From Alcanivorax sp. 24 (lineage in GTDB: Bacteria > Pseudomonadota > Gammaproteobacteria > Pseudomonadales > Alcanivoracaceae): a stretch of DNA of 64,000 bases. Both the position numbers and the translations under genes were made by a program. Under the pieces are notes generated by a model, which did no database searches, was not told where the DNA came from, and was given only the letters and a program-made list of their open reading frames with translations. The DNA lies in the NCBI RefSeq assembly GCF_004360225.1, contig NZ_SNUA01000016.1, forward strand, positions 1 through 64,000, in the 5' to 3' direction. Below, piece after piece: positions 17,739-26,700 of this stretch (positions within the stretch are counted from its first letter, which is position 1; each line of letters begins with the position of its first letter).

Positions 17739-18935
17739 CTATCCGCTGGTCCGTTGAAGCTGCTCGAAACGGAGGCCGGCTTTGATCAGGCGCTCCAGCA
17801 ACGGGTCCCCTAACGCCATCACCGGGGTGATGACACCGGTATCCTGGGGCTGGCCCGGATCCAGTGCCAGCGCCATGGCGGTTTCGGCGAGCATACAGGC
17901 GGTCTCGTCGTAGCCGGGATCGCCACCGGACACCTGGCACAGCACCTCACTGTCTCCACAGCGCCCGCGCAATCTCACCTGGAACCAGGAGCGGGCACGG
18001 GTGGCCGCGTCCGGGCCCTCGCCAGCCGGGCGGCTCCGCAGCAGCCAGCGCCGCAGCGGGCCGACTTGCGCCGCGCCGATCAGGGCGCCAACAGCGGCGG
18101 CACCGAGGCCGAGTTTGAGCGGGTTGTCGTTGGCCAGATAATGGCCGTAGCGGAATTGCGGCCCATAGCGGTCCAGCGCGCGGGCGGAGCGCAGCACCAC
18201 CATCGGGTCGATGGTCGGCAGCGGCGCCAGCCAGCCCCCCAGATCCGTGTCATGTCGGGCCCGGAAAGGCAGAGTGGCGACCTGTCTCGGATAGTCCCGG
18301 CGCAGTTGCTCGTTGGCCCGGCGCAGGCTGTCTCGATTGGCGCCGGGGCGGGCGAAGGCTTCCACGGCGGAATGCCAGGTGCCGCCGGAAAACCGGGCCG
18401 AAGCGGTCAGTGCCCCTTCCACCGTTACCGGCTGGTCCAGCGGGCGGCCGTGGGCCTGGATCAGCCGGTTGATGGTGAACAGCACGCCGGCATCGTGGGG
18501 AATGGAGTCAAAGCCGCAACTGTTGACGATGGCACAGCCGGCGTCGCGGGCGGCGGCATGGTGCTCCAGCAGCAGGCGATTGACGAACTCCGGCTCGCCG
18601 GTGAGATCACAGTAGTGGGTGCCCTGGTCGATGCAGGCCCGCACCAGCGGTTCACCATGACGAACATAGGGCCCCACGGTGCTGATCAGCACCCGGGTCC
18701 TGGCGGCCATGGCGGCGAGGCTGGCCTCGTCGTCACTGCTGGCGATCAGCAGGTCCGGCCGGTGACCGCGCTGTTCCAGGGCGGCGGCGATTTTTTCCAG
18801 ACCATCGCGGTGCCGCCCGGCGATGGCCCAGTGGGCATTCCGGGGCAAATGGCAACTCAGGTAGCGGGCGGTGAGCCCGCCGGTGAAACCGGTGGCACCG
18901 TACAACACCAAGGCATAGGGACGTTCGTCGCTCAT
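17739..18935 (-). CDS. Saccharopine-dehydrogenase-like / trans-acting enoyl reductase family protein
   Basis: A 398-aa NAD(P)-binding protein with a Rossmann motif GATGFTG at residues 13-19 and the family segments STVGPYVRHGEPLV, CIDQGTHYCDLTGE and NSCGFDSIPHD. This group includes saccharopine dehydrogenase homologues and mycobacterial trans-acting enoyl reductases. In proteobacteria the substrate is usually unknown. The ATG at 18935 gives the canonical start just before the Rossmann fold. The gene stands alone and is divergent from the DUF2505 gene. Confidence 0.8.
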   Translation of the reverse strand: MSDERPYALVLYGATGFTGGLTARYLSCHLPRNAHWAIAGRHRDGLEKIAAALEQRGHRPDLLIASSDDEASLAAMAARTRVLISTVGPYVRHGEPLVRACIDQGTHYCDLTGEPEFVNRLLLEHHAAARDAGCAIVNSCGFDSIPHDAGVLFTINRLIQAHGRPLDQPVTVEGALTASARFSGGTWHSAVEAFARPGANRDSLRRANEQLRRDYPRQVATLPFRARHDTDLGGWLAPLPTIDPMVVLRSARALDRYGPQFRYGHYLANDNPLKLGLGAAAVGALIGAAQVGPLRRWLLRSRPAGEGPDAATRARSWFQVRLRGRCGDSEVLCQVSGGDPGYDETACMLAETAMALALDPGQPQDTGVITPVMALGDPLLERLIKAGLRFEQLQRTSG

Positions 18936-19057
18936 GCTGTGCCCGATCCTGTTCACAACGGGTATTCCAGTGTACCGTCCCCGCCGTTTCTGGCCCATCA
19001 TAGAGTTCTTTGAACACAGGCTTTCTGGCCAATACGAAAAAACGTTCGGGAGATAAC

Positions 19058-19570
19058 ATGGAAATGACGGTGGAGCGCCGCTATCCGGTGGATGTGGAAA
19101 CGTTGTATGCAATTCTCACCAGTAAGGCGTTTTTTGAGCAGCGTTACGCCTGGGGCAAGGTAGAGAACTATCGTTTTGATGCGTTTGAACAGACTGGTGA
19201 CGGGGTGCTGATCCGCATCGTTCAGCCGATCGCCATCCGTGCCGATAAAATTCCCGGTTTCGCCCGCCGCTTTCTGCCCACCCAGGCCGATCTGACCACG
19301 GAGTTCCGTTGGCACCCCGCGCCGGAAGGCGGCTACCGCGCGGAATACCGCTTCGCCCTCGGCAATGTGCCGGTGAAAGTCAGCGGCACCATGACGCTGT
19401 TACCCGGCAGCGACGGCAGCGGCGAAGCCCGTCAGATCACTCAGGTGGCGGTGCGCTCCTCGGTGCCCTTGGTGGGCGGCAAGTTGGAGAAACTGATCGG
19501 CCAGCGTTTCGACCAGGCGCTGGAAGGGGACTATCGGCACACGCTGCGGTATATAAAAGAAAAGCAGTGA
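19058..19570 (+). CDS. DUF2505 domain protein
   Basis: A 170-aa protein matching the DUF2505 family, which is related to START/SRPBCC ligand-binding folds. It begins MEMTVERRYPVDVETLYAIL, a typical start for that fold, and covers the full domain. Function unknown, possibly lipid or hydrophobic ligand binding. The ATG at 19058 has CGGGAG upstream. The stop codon TGA lies at the very edge of an AT-rich repeat end (19566 onwards). Confidence 0.75.
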   Translation: MEMTVERRYPVDVETLYAILTSKAFFEQRYAWGKVENYRFDAFEQTGDGVLIRIVQPIAIRADKIPGFARRFLPTQADLTTEFRWHPAPEGGYRAEYRFALGNVPVKVSGTMTLLPGSDGSGEARQITQVAVRSSVPLVGGKLEKLIGQRFDQALEGDYRHTLRYIKEKQ

Positions 19571-19790
19571 AGAGTTAATAGGGAACAGGGAAGAGTTAAC
19601 AGTGAATAGTTAATAGTGAAAAGAAAGCGGCGTTGCGATGACGCAAAGGCCGTTTGCCGATCCGCAATAGTCCGCTTTTTTGTTTTTCCAATCAAAGAGG
19701 CCGCTCCCTGTCCCGGACGCGGCCTCTTTGATTTCAGTTACCGCCTTTCGTAGCACGCGCAACTATTCACTGTTCCCTATTCACTGTTAA
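19566..19790. mobile_element. AT-rich-ended element between convergent genes
   Basis: Left end 19566-19620 (GTTAATAGGGAACAGGG, AGTTAACAGTGAATAG) and right end 19760-19790 (AACTATTCACTGTTCCC, ATTCACTGTTAAC) are inverted relatives. The interior holds a strong hairpin (CAAAGAGGCCGC/GCGGCCTCTTTG) and an AAGCGG...CCGCTTTTTT pair instead of REP units. Both flanking genes stop inside the ends. Same end type as 25581-26700 and 52624-52803. Confidence 0.55.
19693..19730. terminator. 12-bp perfect hairpin between convergent genes
   Basis: CAAAGAGGCCGC (19693-19704) pairs with GCGGCCTCTTTG (19719-19730). It probably serves as a bidirectional terminator. A second pair upstream (AAGCGG about 19624 and CCGCTTTTTT about 19671) could also act on the plus strand. 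Confidence 0.5.
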
Positions 19791-20575
19791 CCGCGTTTTT
19801 GCCATTTATGGAAAAAACGCATGGGATTGCGCCGTTTGCGGCGCCAGGCGCGGCGGGCTGTCGCTTGCGGGAAAATGTACAGCGGTCGTTTGGTGGCGGC
19901 GGTGAGGATATCCCGTGCCACCGTGTCGACGTCATCATCGGCACGTTGCATGGCCCGCTCCAGGCGGGCGCGGCTGAGTGGGTCAGCGCCGGTCAGCCGC
20001 AGGTGCAGGGTGCTGGGAAAGACGTCCGGGCAGGCCACGCTGACGGCGACATCGTAGTCGGTCAGTTCCGCTGCCAGCGCCTCGCTGAGGCTGATCACAG
20101 CGCCGCTGGCGGCGGCGTAGCTGCTCATGCCAGGTTGGCCGGTGATGCCGGCCAGTGCCGAGATATTGATCAGATGGCCGCTGTTCTGCCGTTTCATCAT
20201 CGCCAGTGCTGCCCGGCACACATATACGGTCCCCATCACATTGGTTTGCCAGAGCTGCTGCCAACCGTGGTTACCGAGCGCTTCGAACGGGCCCGCATCG
20301 GCCACGCCGGCGTTGTTGATCACCACGTCCAGGCGCTCCCAGCGCCGCTGTATCCGTTCCATTGCCTGGCGGACCGCGCGTTCATCACTGACATCGGCAT
20401 GCAGGAAGAGCACCTCACCGGTACGGCCGCGCAGAGTGTTGGCCAGGGTCTGCCCGGCCAATTCATCACGATCCAGCAGCGCCAGTCGGTAATCATCGGC
20501 GGCCACCCGGGCCAGGGCGGCGCCCAGACCGTGGGCGGCACCGGTGATCAGCATCACGGGGCGGTTCTGACTCAC
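19787..20575 (-). CDS. SDR-family protein with altered catalytic motif
   Basis: A 262-aa short-chain dehydrogenase/reductase. The cofactor motif TGAAHGLG, NNAG and the catalytic serine in NISALAG are present. The active-site motif YxxxK reads YAAAS, so serine replaces the essential lysine. The C-terminus is basic (RRAWRRKRRNPMRFFHKW). It may be inactive as a classical reductase or act differently. The stop TAA lies within the AT-rich repeat end CTGTTAAC, so the last residues may be element-derived. Confidence 0.8.
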   Translation of the reverse strand: MSQNRPVMLITGAAHGLGAALARVAADDYRLALLDRDELAGQTLANTLRGRTGEVLFLHADVSDERAVRQAMERIQRRWERLDVVINNAGVADAGPFEALGNHGWQQLWQTNVMGTVYVCRAALAMMKRQNSGHLINISALAGITGQPGMSSYAAASGAVISLSEALAAELTDYDVAVSVACPDVFPSTLHLRLTGADPLSRARLERAMQRADDDVDTVARDILTAATKRPLYIFPQATARRAWRRKRRNPMRFFHKWQKRG

Positions 20576-20602
20576 GGCCGGCGCTCGTGCCGGAGGTTGG
20601 AT

Positions 20603-21898
20603 CTACACTGCATGGCGTTGGCCATCCAGTTGGCGCATGGGGGTTTGTAGCACGTTTTCCTCGCCTTCACTGCGGGCCAGCAGGACGGCGCCGACGCTGT
20701 CGCCCCACACATTCACCGCGGTGCGGCACATGTCGAGAATACGGTCGGTGACCAGAATCAAACCAATCGCCTCCGCCGGCAGGCCGATGATGCCAAGGAT
20801 CACGGTGATCGCCACCAGGCTGGCGGCGGGGATGCTGGCGACGCCAATGGACGTGATCAGAGCGGTGAAGACAATGGCGAACTGCATGCCGAAGGAGAGA
20901 TCCAGACCATAGGCCTGGGCGATGAAAATGGCGGCGGCGCATTCGTACAGCGCGGTGCCGTCCATGTTCACGGTGGCGCCCAGCGGCAGCACGAAACTGG
21001 CGGTGCGCTTGGAGACGCCGGAGCGTTTCTGCACGCAGTCCATGGTCAATGGCAAGGTGGCGGCGGAACTGGCCGAGGAGAATGCGGTCATCAGTGCCGG
21101 TGACATGGCCTGGAAATGGCGCCAGGGTGAGCGTTGCGCCAGCACCCGGATCAGCAGCGGCATCACCACGAAGGCATGCAGGAACAGGGCGGCGAGCACC
21201 GTGAAGAAGAACCACAGCAGCGGTTCCAGAGCGTCCAGGCCGGTGCGGGTGACGGTGGCGGCGATCAGACCGAACACGCCCAGCGGGGCGAAACGGATGA
21301 TCAGCATGGTGATGCTGACCATCACTTCGTAGAACCCCTCGACCATGTTGCGCAGGGTGTCGCCCGGTGCGCCGGCCAGCGTCCGCAGGAAAAAGCCGAA
21401 CAGCAGCGAGAACACGATCAGTCCCAGCATCTGGCCATCGGCGGCCGCCTGGACCAGATTGGGCGGTAACATTTGCAGCAGAATCTGAGTGAACTCGCCG
21501 GCGCCCCGGCCTTCGATTTTCTGCAGCACGTCCTGGGTGTTGGCGGCGAAGCCCAGCAGATCCCGGGCTGGCTCGCCGTCGATGATGCCTGGCGTGGTGA
21601 TATTCACCAGCAACAAACCGATTAGAATGGCGATCAGGCTGGTGCTCATATAGAACAGCACTGTCTTGGCGCCCAGCCGGCCGAGGTTCTTGCCCTGGCC
21701 GACGTTGACCAGACCGCTGATGATGGCGGTGGTGATCAAGGGGACCACCAGCATCTTCAAGGCATTGATGAACAAAGTGCCGATCAGGTCATAGGCTTCG
21801 ATAACGGCGATGCCCAGAATCCGGGTATCTTCACTGGTCACCCAGCCCGCCAGCCCGCCCAGAATCATGGCGAGAAAAATCTGGTGATGCAGTTTCAT
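20603..21898 (-). CDS. Dicarboxylate/amino acid:cation symporter (DAACS family)
   Basis: A 431-aa inner-membrane transporter of the GltP/DctA type, importing glutamate, aspartate or C4-dicarboxylates with cations. The family signatures include FSSASSAATLPLTMDCV, the serine-rich reentrant loop, and LPLGATVNMDGTALYECAAAIF. The start at 21898 (MKLHHQIFLAMILGG) matches the family. A start 12 codons upstream is possible. It lies downstream of the EVE gene on the same strand. Confidence 0.9.
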   Translation of the reverse strand: MKLHHQIFLAMILGGLAGWVTSEDTRILGIAVIEAYDLIGTLFINALKMLVVPLITTAIISGLVNVGQGKNLGRLGAKTVLFYMSTSLIAILIGLLLVNITTPGIIDGEPARDLLGFAANTQDVLQKIEGRGAGEFTQILLQMLPPNLVQAAADGQMLGLIVFSLLFGFFLRTLAGAPGDTLRNMVEGFYEVMVSITMLIIRFAPLGVFGLIAATVTRTGLDALEPLLWFFFTVLAALFLHAFVVMPLLIRVLAQRSPWRHFQAMSPALMTAFSSASSAATLPLTMDCVQKRSGVSKRTASFVLPLGATVNMDGTALYECAAAIFIAQAYGLDLSFGMQFAIVFTALITSIGVASIPAASLVAITVILGIIGLPAEAIGLILVTDRILDMCRTAVNVWGDSVGAVLLARSEGEENVLQTPMRQLDGQRHAV

Positions 21899-21975
21899 GG
21901 AGTGCCCCACTGCGTTGTTATTCTTACCCAGCATACCGGAGGAAACGATGGTGAGTGAAACCGCCTCTCGCCGGG

Positions 21976-22443
21976 TCAGGCCGCGCCGGAGGCGGATCGC
22001 GGCTCATCGATTCCGCACAGCGCCAGAATCTGCTGGTACTGACGATCCGTTATCTGCTGGATCGACAGCCGTGGGCGGGTCACCAGCTCCATGTCGGCGA
22101 ACTCCGCGTGATCCCGGATGGTCGCCAGGGAGAGCGGTTCGGGAAAGTGGCGATGGTAACGCACGTCCACCTGATACCAGCGAGGCTCACCGGCGTGGCC
22201 GGCGGTGAACTGGGTGGGATCCGGATAGGCGTTGGACACCACTTCCGCCTCGCCAACGATGGCCGGCACCTTGCAACTGGAATGGTAGATCAGAACGCGA
22301 TCACCGTTGCTTACCTCATCGCGCAACCGGTTGCGCGCCTGGTAGTTGCGCACGCCATCCCAGCCGGAGGTACCGTCAGGGGCGGCTCGCAAGTCGTTCA
22401 GACTAAAGGTGTCGGGTTCGGTTTTGAATAACCAGATGCGCAT
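21976..22443 (-). CDS. EVE domain protein
   Basis: A 155-aa EVE-domain protein, a PUA-like fold proposed to recognise modified bases or RNA. It begins MRIWLFKTEPDTFSLNDL and includes GWDGVRNYQARNRLRDEV, the hallmark of the family. The ATG at 22443 is chosen over one 15 codons upstream because it starts directly at the domain. Neighbours on the same strand are an uncharacterised gene upstream and the symporter downstream. Confidence 0.85.
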   Translation of the reverse strand: MRIWLFKTEPDTFSLNDLRAAPDGTSGWDGVRNYQARNRLRDEVSNGDRVLIYHSSCKVPAIVGEAEVVSNAYPDPTQFTAGHAGEPRWYQVDVRYHRHFPEPLSLATIRDHAEFADMELVTRPRLSIQQITDRQYQQILALCGIDEPRSASGAA

Positions 22444-22523
22444 GGCTTCCTCATCAGTGTCCGCGAAGAAAAGGGCAGGCATGATCATTATGGACCACCG
22501 CCACGCCTTGCCCTTTTTCTTTA

Positions 22524-22937
22524 CTACCTGCCTTTGGCACCAGCGGCAAGGGGGCGGTCCGTTTCGTCGGGAGGAAGCTCGTTGAGCAGACGGGTTCTGG
22601 CCTGCTCGAACGATAACGCCGTGGTGACGGTAAAAGCCGGCTTATTGAGTGTCAGCATCATGTGCGCGAAGGTCCGATTGAGCGCGCCTTCCAGCACGAT
22701 GACCTTGTGCGCGGTGATCCGCGCGAACTCGTGGCCGCAGGCAAAGCGCGCGGCACGCATGTCGAGACTGCCGATGTTGCCTTGGTAGATGACTCGCTGG
22801 GGCTGGTCGCCATGCGCATGAAACAGCGCCAGTCGCTGACGGTAGATACGCCACTGCACCGCCGGGTCCACATCGAGGCCGTCGGGTAGCTCGACCAGAG
22901 TCAGGGGGCCGTCCTGGCGGACGGTAAGGGAGGGCAT
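22524..22937 (-). CDS. Uncharacterised protein
   Basis: A 137-aa soluble protein that I do not recognise. It has alternating strand/helix character and the segments VIYQGNIGSLDMRAARFACG and VIVLEGALNRTFAHMML, which recall SpoIIAA/STAS-like alpha-beta proteins without a clear match. The start at 22937 is the only convincing one. Same strand as the EVE gene 80 bp downstream, so possibly cotranscribed. Confidence 0.55.
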   Translation of the reverse strand: MPSLTVRQDGPLTLVELPDGLDVDPAVQWRIYRQRLALFHAHGDQPQRVIYQGNIGSLDMRAARFACGHEFARITAHKVIVLEGALNRTFAHMMLTLNKPAFTVTTALSFEQARTRLLNELPPDETDRPLAAGAKGR

Positions 22938-23028
22938 GGGATTATTGCATCCTGCTTATTTTGGTTAACCTGATGAGAGTGGCGTAGATGGGCGCGGAAA
23001 ATCAATCCGGTGAAAGTGCTATTAGGGG

Positions 23029-23466
23029 CCAGACGCCGGACGCTAAAGTCAAAACCCGGGGCCGTACTACGGGCACGGGTCTGTAACGGAAGGGGCTACC
23101 AACCGCTGTATTCGCCAGCAAGCGGGTCTCCCACGGAGCATGCCACGAAGCCGCTGTGGGAAGCGGCCTTGGCCGCGAATGCCCTGGGCCGTTGGCGATT
23201 CGCTTGCAAGCAAGCTTCCCACGGCGGCTTCGTAGCCCCTTCCGATTACAGACCCGTGCCCGTAATTGAAGCGCCGCGGCCCGCTAAACCGCGATGAACC
23301 ATAAAAAAGCGTTTTTCGTGCTTGCCAGGGCGTTGTGTCTGGTTTTGCATTATCGGCGTCCGGCGTCCGGCGTCCGGCGTCCGGCGTCCGGCGTCCGGCG
23401 TCCGGCGTCCGGCGTCCGGCGTCCGGCGTCCGGCGTCCGGCGTCCGGCGTCCGGCGTCCGGCGTCC
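23029..23466. mobile_element. Composite repeat element D
   Basis: The left end has AGACGCC and GGACGCT heptamers plus AAAGTCAAAACCCGGGG. An inverted copy of the conserved module follows (23064-23100). A few REP heads (about 23105-23225) come next, then the direct copy of the module (23230-23297), the right end with GGTTTTGCATTATC, and 16 GGCGTCC heptamers. The two module copies are complementary except for one base insertion, so element D is close to a long palindrome. It occupies most of the 591-bp gap before prmB. Confidence 0.6.
23355..23466. repeat. Perfect heptamer satellite (GGCGTCC)x16
   Basis: Sixteen exact copies ending 62 bp before the prmB start, so the satellite overlaps or abuts the prmB promoter region. 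Confidence 0.97.
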
Positions 23467-23528
23467 GTGATCCTCCATCCCGCGCCGTTCTATGCTAATC
23501 TTGCGCGCCCATTGGTGGAGGTCCACAG

Positions 23529-24455
23529 GTGATCGACGAGATTCAGCAACAACAGGCCCTGGCCTCTCTGCGCACCCCCCGGGATTGCCTGCGCTGGGGC
23601 GAGAGCTGCCTGCGTCGCGGCAAGGTGTTTCTGGGCCACGGTACCGACGACCATGGTGACGAGGCGCTGGCGCTGCTGCTGCACGTGCTGGCCTTGCCCC
23701 ATGACACCGACCCCCGCATGCTCGATGCCCGTTTGCTGCCCCATGAAGTGGAAGCGTTCGTGACGTTGATGACACGCCGCGTCAACGAACGGGTGCCGAC
23801 GCCGTATCTGACCGGCCAGGCCTGGTTTTGCGGTTTGCCGTTCCAGGTGGATGAGCGGGTGCTGATCCCCCGTTCGCCGATCGCCGAACTGATCGAGGCC
23901 GGTTTCCAGCCGTGGCTTGATCCGGAACAACCATTGCGTGCACTGGATTTGTGCACCGGGGGGGGATGCATCGCCATCGCCATGGCCATGGCCATGGAAC
24001 ACGCTGAGGTGGACGCCAGTGATATTTCCGCCGACGCCCTGGCGGTGTGCCAGGCCAATATCGATCACTACGGCCTCGGGGACCGGGTGCGGGCGGTGCT
24101 CTCCGATGGCTTTGACGGCCTGCGGGGGCGCTACGACCTGATCGTGTCCAACCCGCCCTATGTGGACGCCGCCGATCTCGCCGCCATGCCAGAGGAATTC
24201 CATCATGAGCCGGAGTTGGCGCTGGGCTCCGGTGTCGATGGTCTGGATTTCACCCGCCGCATCCTGGCCCGGGCCGCCGACTATCTGAACGACGACGGCG
24301 TGCTGATCGTGGAAGTGGGCAACAGCGACCAGCACGTGATGGCGACCTGGCCGGAGGTGCCGTTCCTGTGGCTGGCGTTCGAGCGCGGCGGCCATGGCGT
24401 TTTTCTGCTGACACGGCAACAATTGATCGACCATCGTGAGCATTTCGCCGGCTGA
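23529..24455 (+). CDS. prmB: Ribosomal protein uL3 glutamine methyltransferase
   Basis: SAM-dependent N5-glutamine methyltransferase of 308 aa that modifies ribosomal protein L3. It has an HemK-type architecture: N-terminal helical domain with [20 protein letters not shown] motif [13 protein letters not shown] at about 140-151, and the catalytic NPPY at 208-211 in [12 protein letters not shown]. The GTG start at 23529 follows GGTGGAG. The codons after motif I form a (GCCATG) microrepeat that encodes MAMAM. It is followed 28 bp later by aroC, an arrangement common in gammaproteobacteria. Confidence 0.94.
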   Translation: MIDEIQQQQALASLRTPRDCLRWGESCLRRGKVFLGHGTDDHGDEALALLLHVLALPHDTDPRMLDARLLPHEVEAFVTLMTRRVNERVPTPYLTGQAWFCGLPFQVDERVLIPRSPIAELIEAGFQPWLDPEQPLRALDLCTGGGCIAIAMAMAMEHAEVDASDISADALAVCQANIDHYGLGDRVRAVLSDGFDGLRGRYDLIVSNPPYVDAADLAAMPEEFHHEPELALGSGVDGLDFTRRILARAADYLNDDGVLIVEVGNSDQHVMATWPEVPFLWLAFERGGHGVFLLTRQQLIDHREHFAG

Positions 24456-24483
24456 CCGGCACCCCCCTGATCTAGGAGCACGA

Positions 24484-25590
24484 ATGTCTGGGAACAGTTT
24501 TGGTGAACGGTTTCGGGTGACCACCTTCGGTGAGAGTCACGGCCCGGCGCTCGGGGCCATCGTCGACGGCTGCCCGCCGGGATTGGCGTTGAGCGAGGAG
24601 GACCTGCAGGGGGAGCTGGATCGGCGCAAACCCGGCACCAGCCGTTACACCACCCAGCGACGCGAACCGGATCAGGTGCGCATTCTTTCCGGCGTGTTCG
24701 AAGGCAAGACCACCGGCACGCCCATTGGATTGCTGATCGAGAACACCGATCAGAAATCCAAGGACTACAGCGAGATCGCCAATACCTTCCGTCCCGGTCA
24801 CGCCGACTACACCTACACCCAGAAGTACGGCTTCCGTGATTACCGCGGCGGCGGCCGCTCCTCCGCCCGGGAAACCGCCATGCGCGTGGCCGCCGGCGCC
24901 ATCGCCCGCAAGTTTCTGTCGGAGCGGCTCGGAGTGCGGATTTACGGTGGGGTCGAGCAGATCGGCGATATCCGCGCCGAACAGTTTGACTGGAGCACGG
25001 TCAACGACAACCCGTTCTTTTTTCCGGACGCCGCCAAAGTCCCTGAACTGGAAGCGCTGATCAACGCTTTGCGCAAGGACGGCTCTTCCATTGGTGCCCG
25101 GGTCACGGTGTTCGCCGACAGGGTGCCGCCAGGCTGGGGCGAGCCGGTATTCGACCGCCTCGACGCCGATCTGGCCAAGGCGATGATGTCGATCAACGCG
25201 GTCAAAGCAGTGGAAGTGGGAGACGGCTTCGAGGTGGTCAACCAACGCGGTGAACAGCACCGCGACGAGATCACCCCGCAAGGCTTCGTCAGCAACCATG
25301 CCGGCGGCGTGCTCGGCGGTATCAGCTCCGGTCAGCGCCTGCGCGCCAGCATCGCGCTCAAACCCACCTCCAGCATCCTGATCCCGGGCCGCAGCCTGAC
25401 CCTGGACGGCCAACCCACCGAAGTGGTCACCAAAGGCCGCCACGACCCCTGCGTCGGCGTGCGCGCCACCCCCATCGCCGAAGCCATGATGGCGCTGGTG
25501 CTGATGGACCACTACCTGCGCCACCGGGCGCAGAATGGTGACGTGGTGCCGCCCTTGTCGCCGGTGCCAGGCGACAAGGGCAGTGAATAG
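24484..25590 (+). CDS. aroC: Chorismate synthase
   Basis: Last enzyme of the shikimate pathway, converting EPSP to chorismate with reduced FMN. The product has 368 aa. Signatures are GESHG at residues 16-20, [20 protein letters not shown] and [17 protein letters not shown]. The ATG at 24484 has TAGGAG upstream. The final residues GSE and the stop TAG lie in the AT-rich repeat end (AGTGAATAGTGAACAGG), so the C-terminal few residues may have been supplied by an insertion. Confidence 0.97.
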   Translation: MSGNSFGERFRVTTFGESHGPALGAIVDGCPPGLALSEEDLQGELDRRKPGTSRYTTQRREPDQVRILSGVFEGKTTGTPIGLLIENTDQKSKDYSEIANTFRPGHADYTYTQKYGFRDYRGGGRSSARETAMRVAAGAIARKFLSERLGVRIYGGVEQIGDIRAEQFDWSTVNDNPFFFPDAAKVPELEALINALRKDGSSIGARVTVFADRVPPGWGEPVFDRLDADLAKAMMSINAVKAVEVGDGFEVVNQRGEQHRDEITPQGFVSNHAGGVLGGISSGQRLRASIALKPTSSILIPGRSLTLDGQPTEVVTKGRHDPCVGVRATPIAEAMMALVLMDHYLRHRAQNGDVVPPLSPVPGDKGSE

Positions 25591-26700
25591 TGAACAGGGA
25601 ATAGTTAACAGTGAAAATCAAAAGCGCTGGTCTTTAGCCCCTGTGGGAAGCTTGCTCGCAAGCGAATGAGCCAACGGCGGTGAACACAATTCGCTGCCCC
25701 GGCAGCTTCCCACAGAGCCGGGCCACGAGGCGGCTGTGGGAAGCTTGCTCGCAAGCGAATTCAGCAACGGCGGTGAAGACAATTCGCTGCCCAGGCAACT
25801 TCCCACAGAGCCGGGCCACGAGGCGGCTGTGGGAAGCTTGCTCGCAAGCGAATTCAGCAACGGCGGTGAAGACAATTCGCTGCCCAGGCAACTTCCCACA
25901 GAGAAGGGCCACGAAGCGGCTGTGGGAAGCTTGCTCGCAAGCGAATGAGCCAACGGCGGGGAAGACAATTCGCTGCCCAGGCAGCTTCCCACAGAGAAGG
26001 GTCACGAAGCCCCTGTGGGAAGCTTGCTCGCAAGCGAATGAGCCAACGGCGGTGAACACAATTCGCTGCCCAGGCAACTTCCCACGGAGCCGGGCCACGA
26101 AGCCGTTGTGGGAAGCTTGCTTGCAATCGAATGAGCCAACGGCGGTGAAGACAATTCGCTGCCCAGGCAGCTTCCCACGGAGCCGGGCCACGAAGCCGCT
26201 GTGGGAAGCTTGCTCGCAAGCGAATGAGCCAACGGCGGTGAAGGCAATTCGCTGCCCAGGCAGCTTCCCACGGAGCCGGGCCACGAAGCCGCTGTGGGAA
26301 GCTTGCTCGCAAGCGAATGAGCCAACGGCGGTGAACACAATTCGCTGCCCAGGCAGCTTCCCACAGAGCCGGGCCACGAAGCCCCTGTGGGAAGCTTGCT
26401 CGCAAGCGAATTCAGCAACGGCGGTGAACACAATTCGCTGCCCAGGCCGCTTCCCACGGAGCCGGGCCACGAAGCCGCTGTGGGAAGCTTGCTTGCAAGC
26501 GAATGAGCCAACGGCGGTGAACACAATTCGCTGCCCAGGCAGCTTCCCACAGAGAAGGGCCACGAAGCCGTTGTGGGAAGCTTGCTCGCAAGCGAATATC
26601 CCAATGCTGGAGACGCATTCGCCAGCAGGCTGGCTCTCACAGCAAAGACACGAACTGTTTTTGACTTTCGCTATTCACTCTTAACTATTCACTATTAATT
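25581..26700. mobile_element. AT-rich-ended element carrying REP array 3
   Basis: Left end AGTGAATAGTGAACAGGG (25581 on) with inner TGGTCTTTAGCC. Right end CTGTTTTTGACTTTCGC and ATTCACTCTTAACTATTC (to 26700). The much smaller element at 52624-52803 has matching left (TGATCTTTAGCC) and right (CTGTTTTTGTCTTTCC) inner ends but only one REPIN. The present element therefore looks like an amplified version of the same type. aroC and the LysR gene both end inside it. Confidence 0.6.
25636..26601. repeat. Tandem REP array 3, 93-bp unit, ten full periods
   Basis: The TGTGGGAAGCTTGCT word starts at about 25641 and recurs every 93 bp up to about 26571, ten periods without one indel. Each unit is a palindromic REP pair with loops that vary among a few forms (GAGCC or TCAGC, GGTGAACAC or GGTGAAGAC, GAGCCGGG or GAGAAGGG). 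Part of it (26060-26170) is identical to 62006-62116 in array 4. Confidence 0.95.

Noticed and set aside
25634-26684. Long reading frames across REP array 3 on both strands
   Set aside because: Same artefact: a 93-bp unit, divisible by three, gives a repeating peptide in each frame. The sequence is palindromic, which fits REP and not protein.
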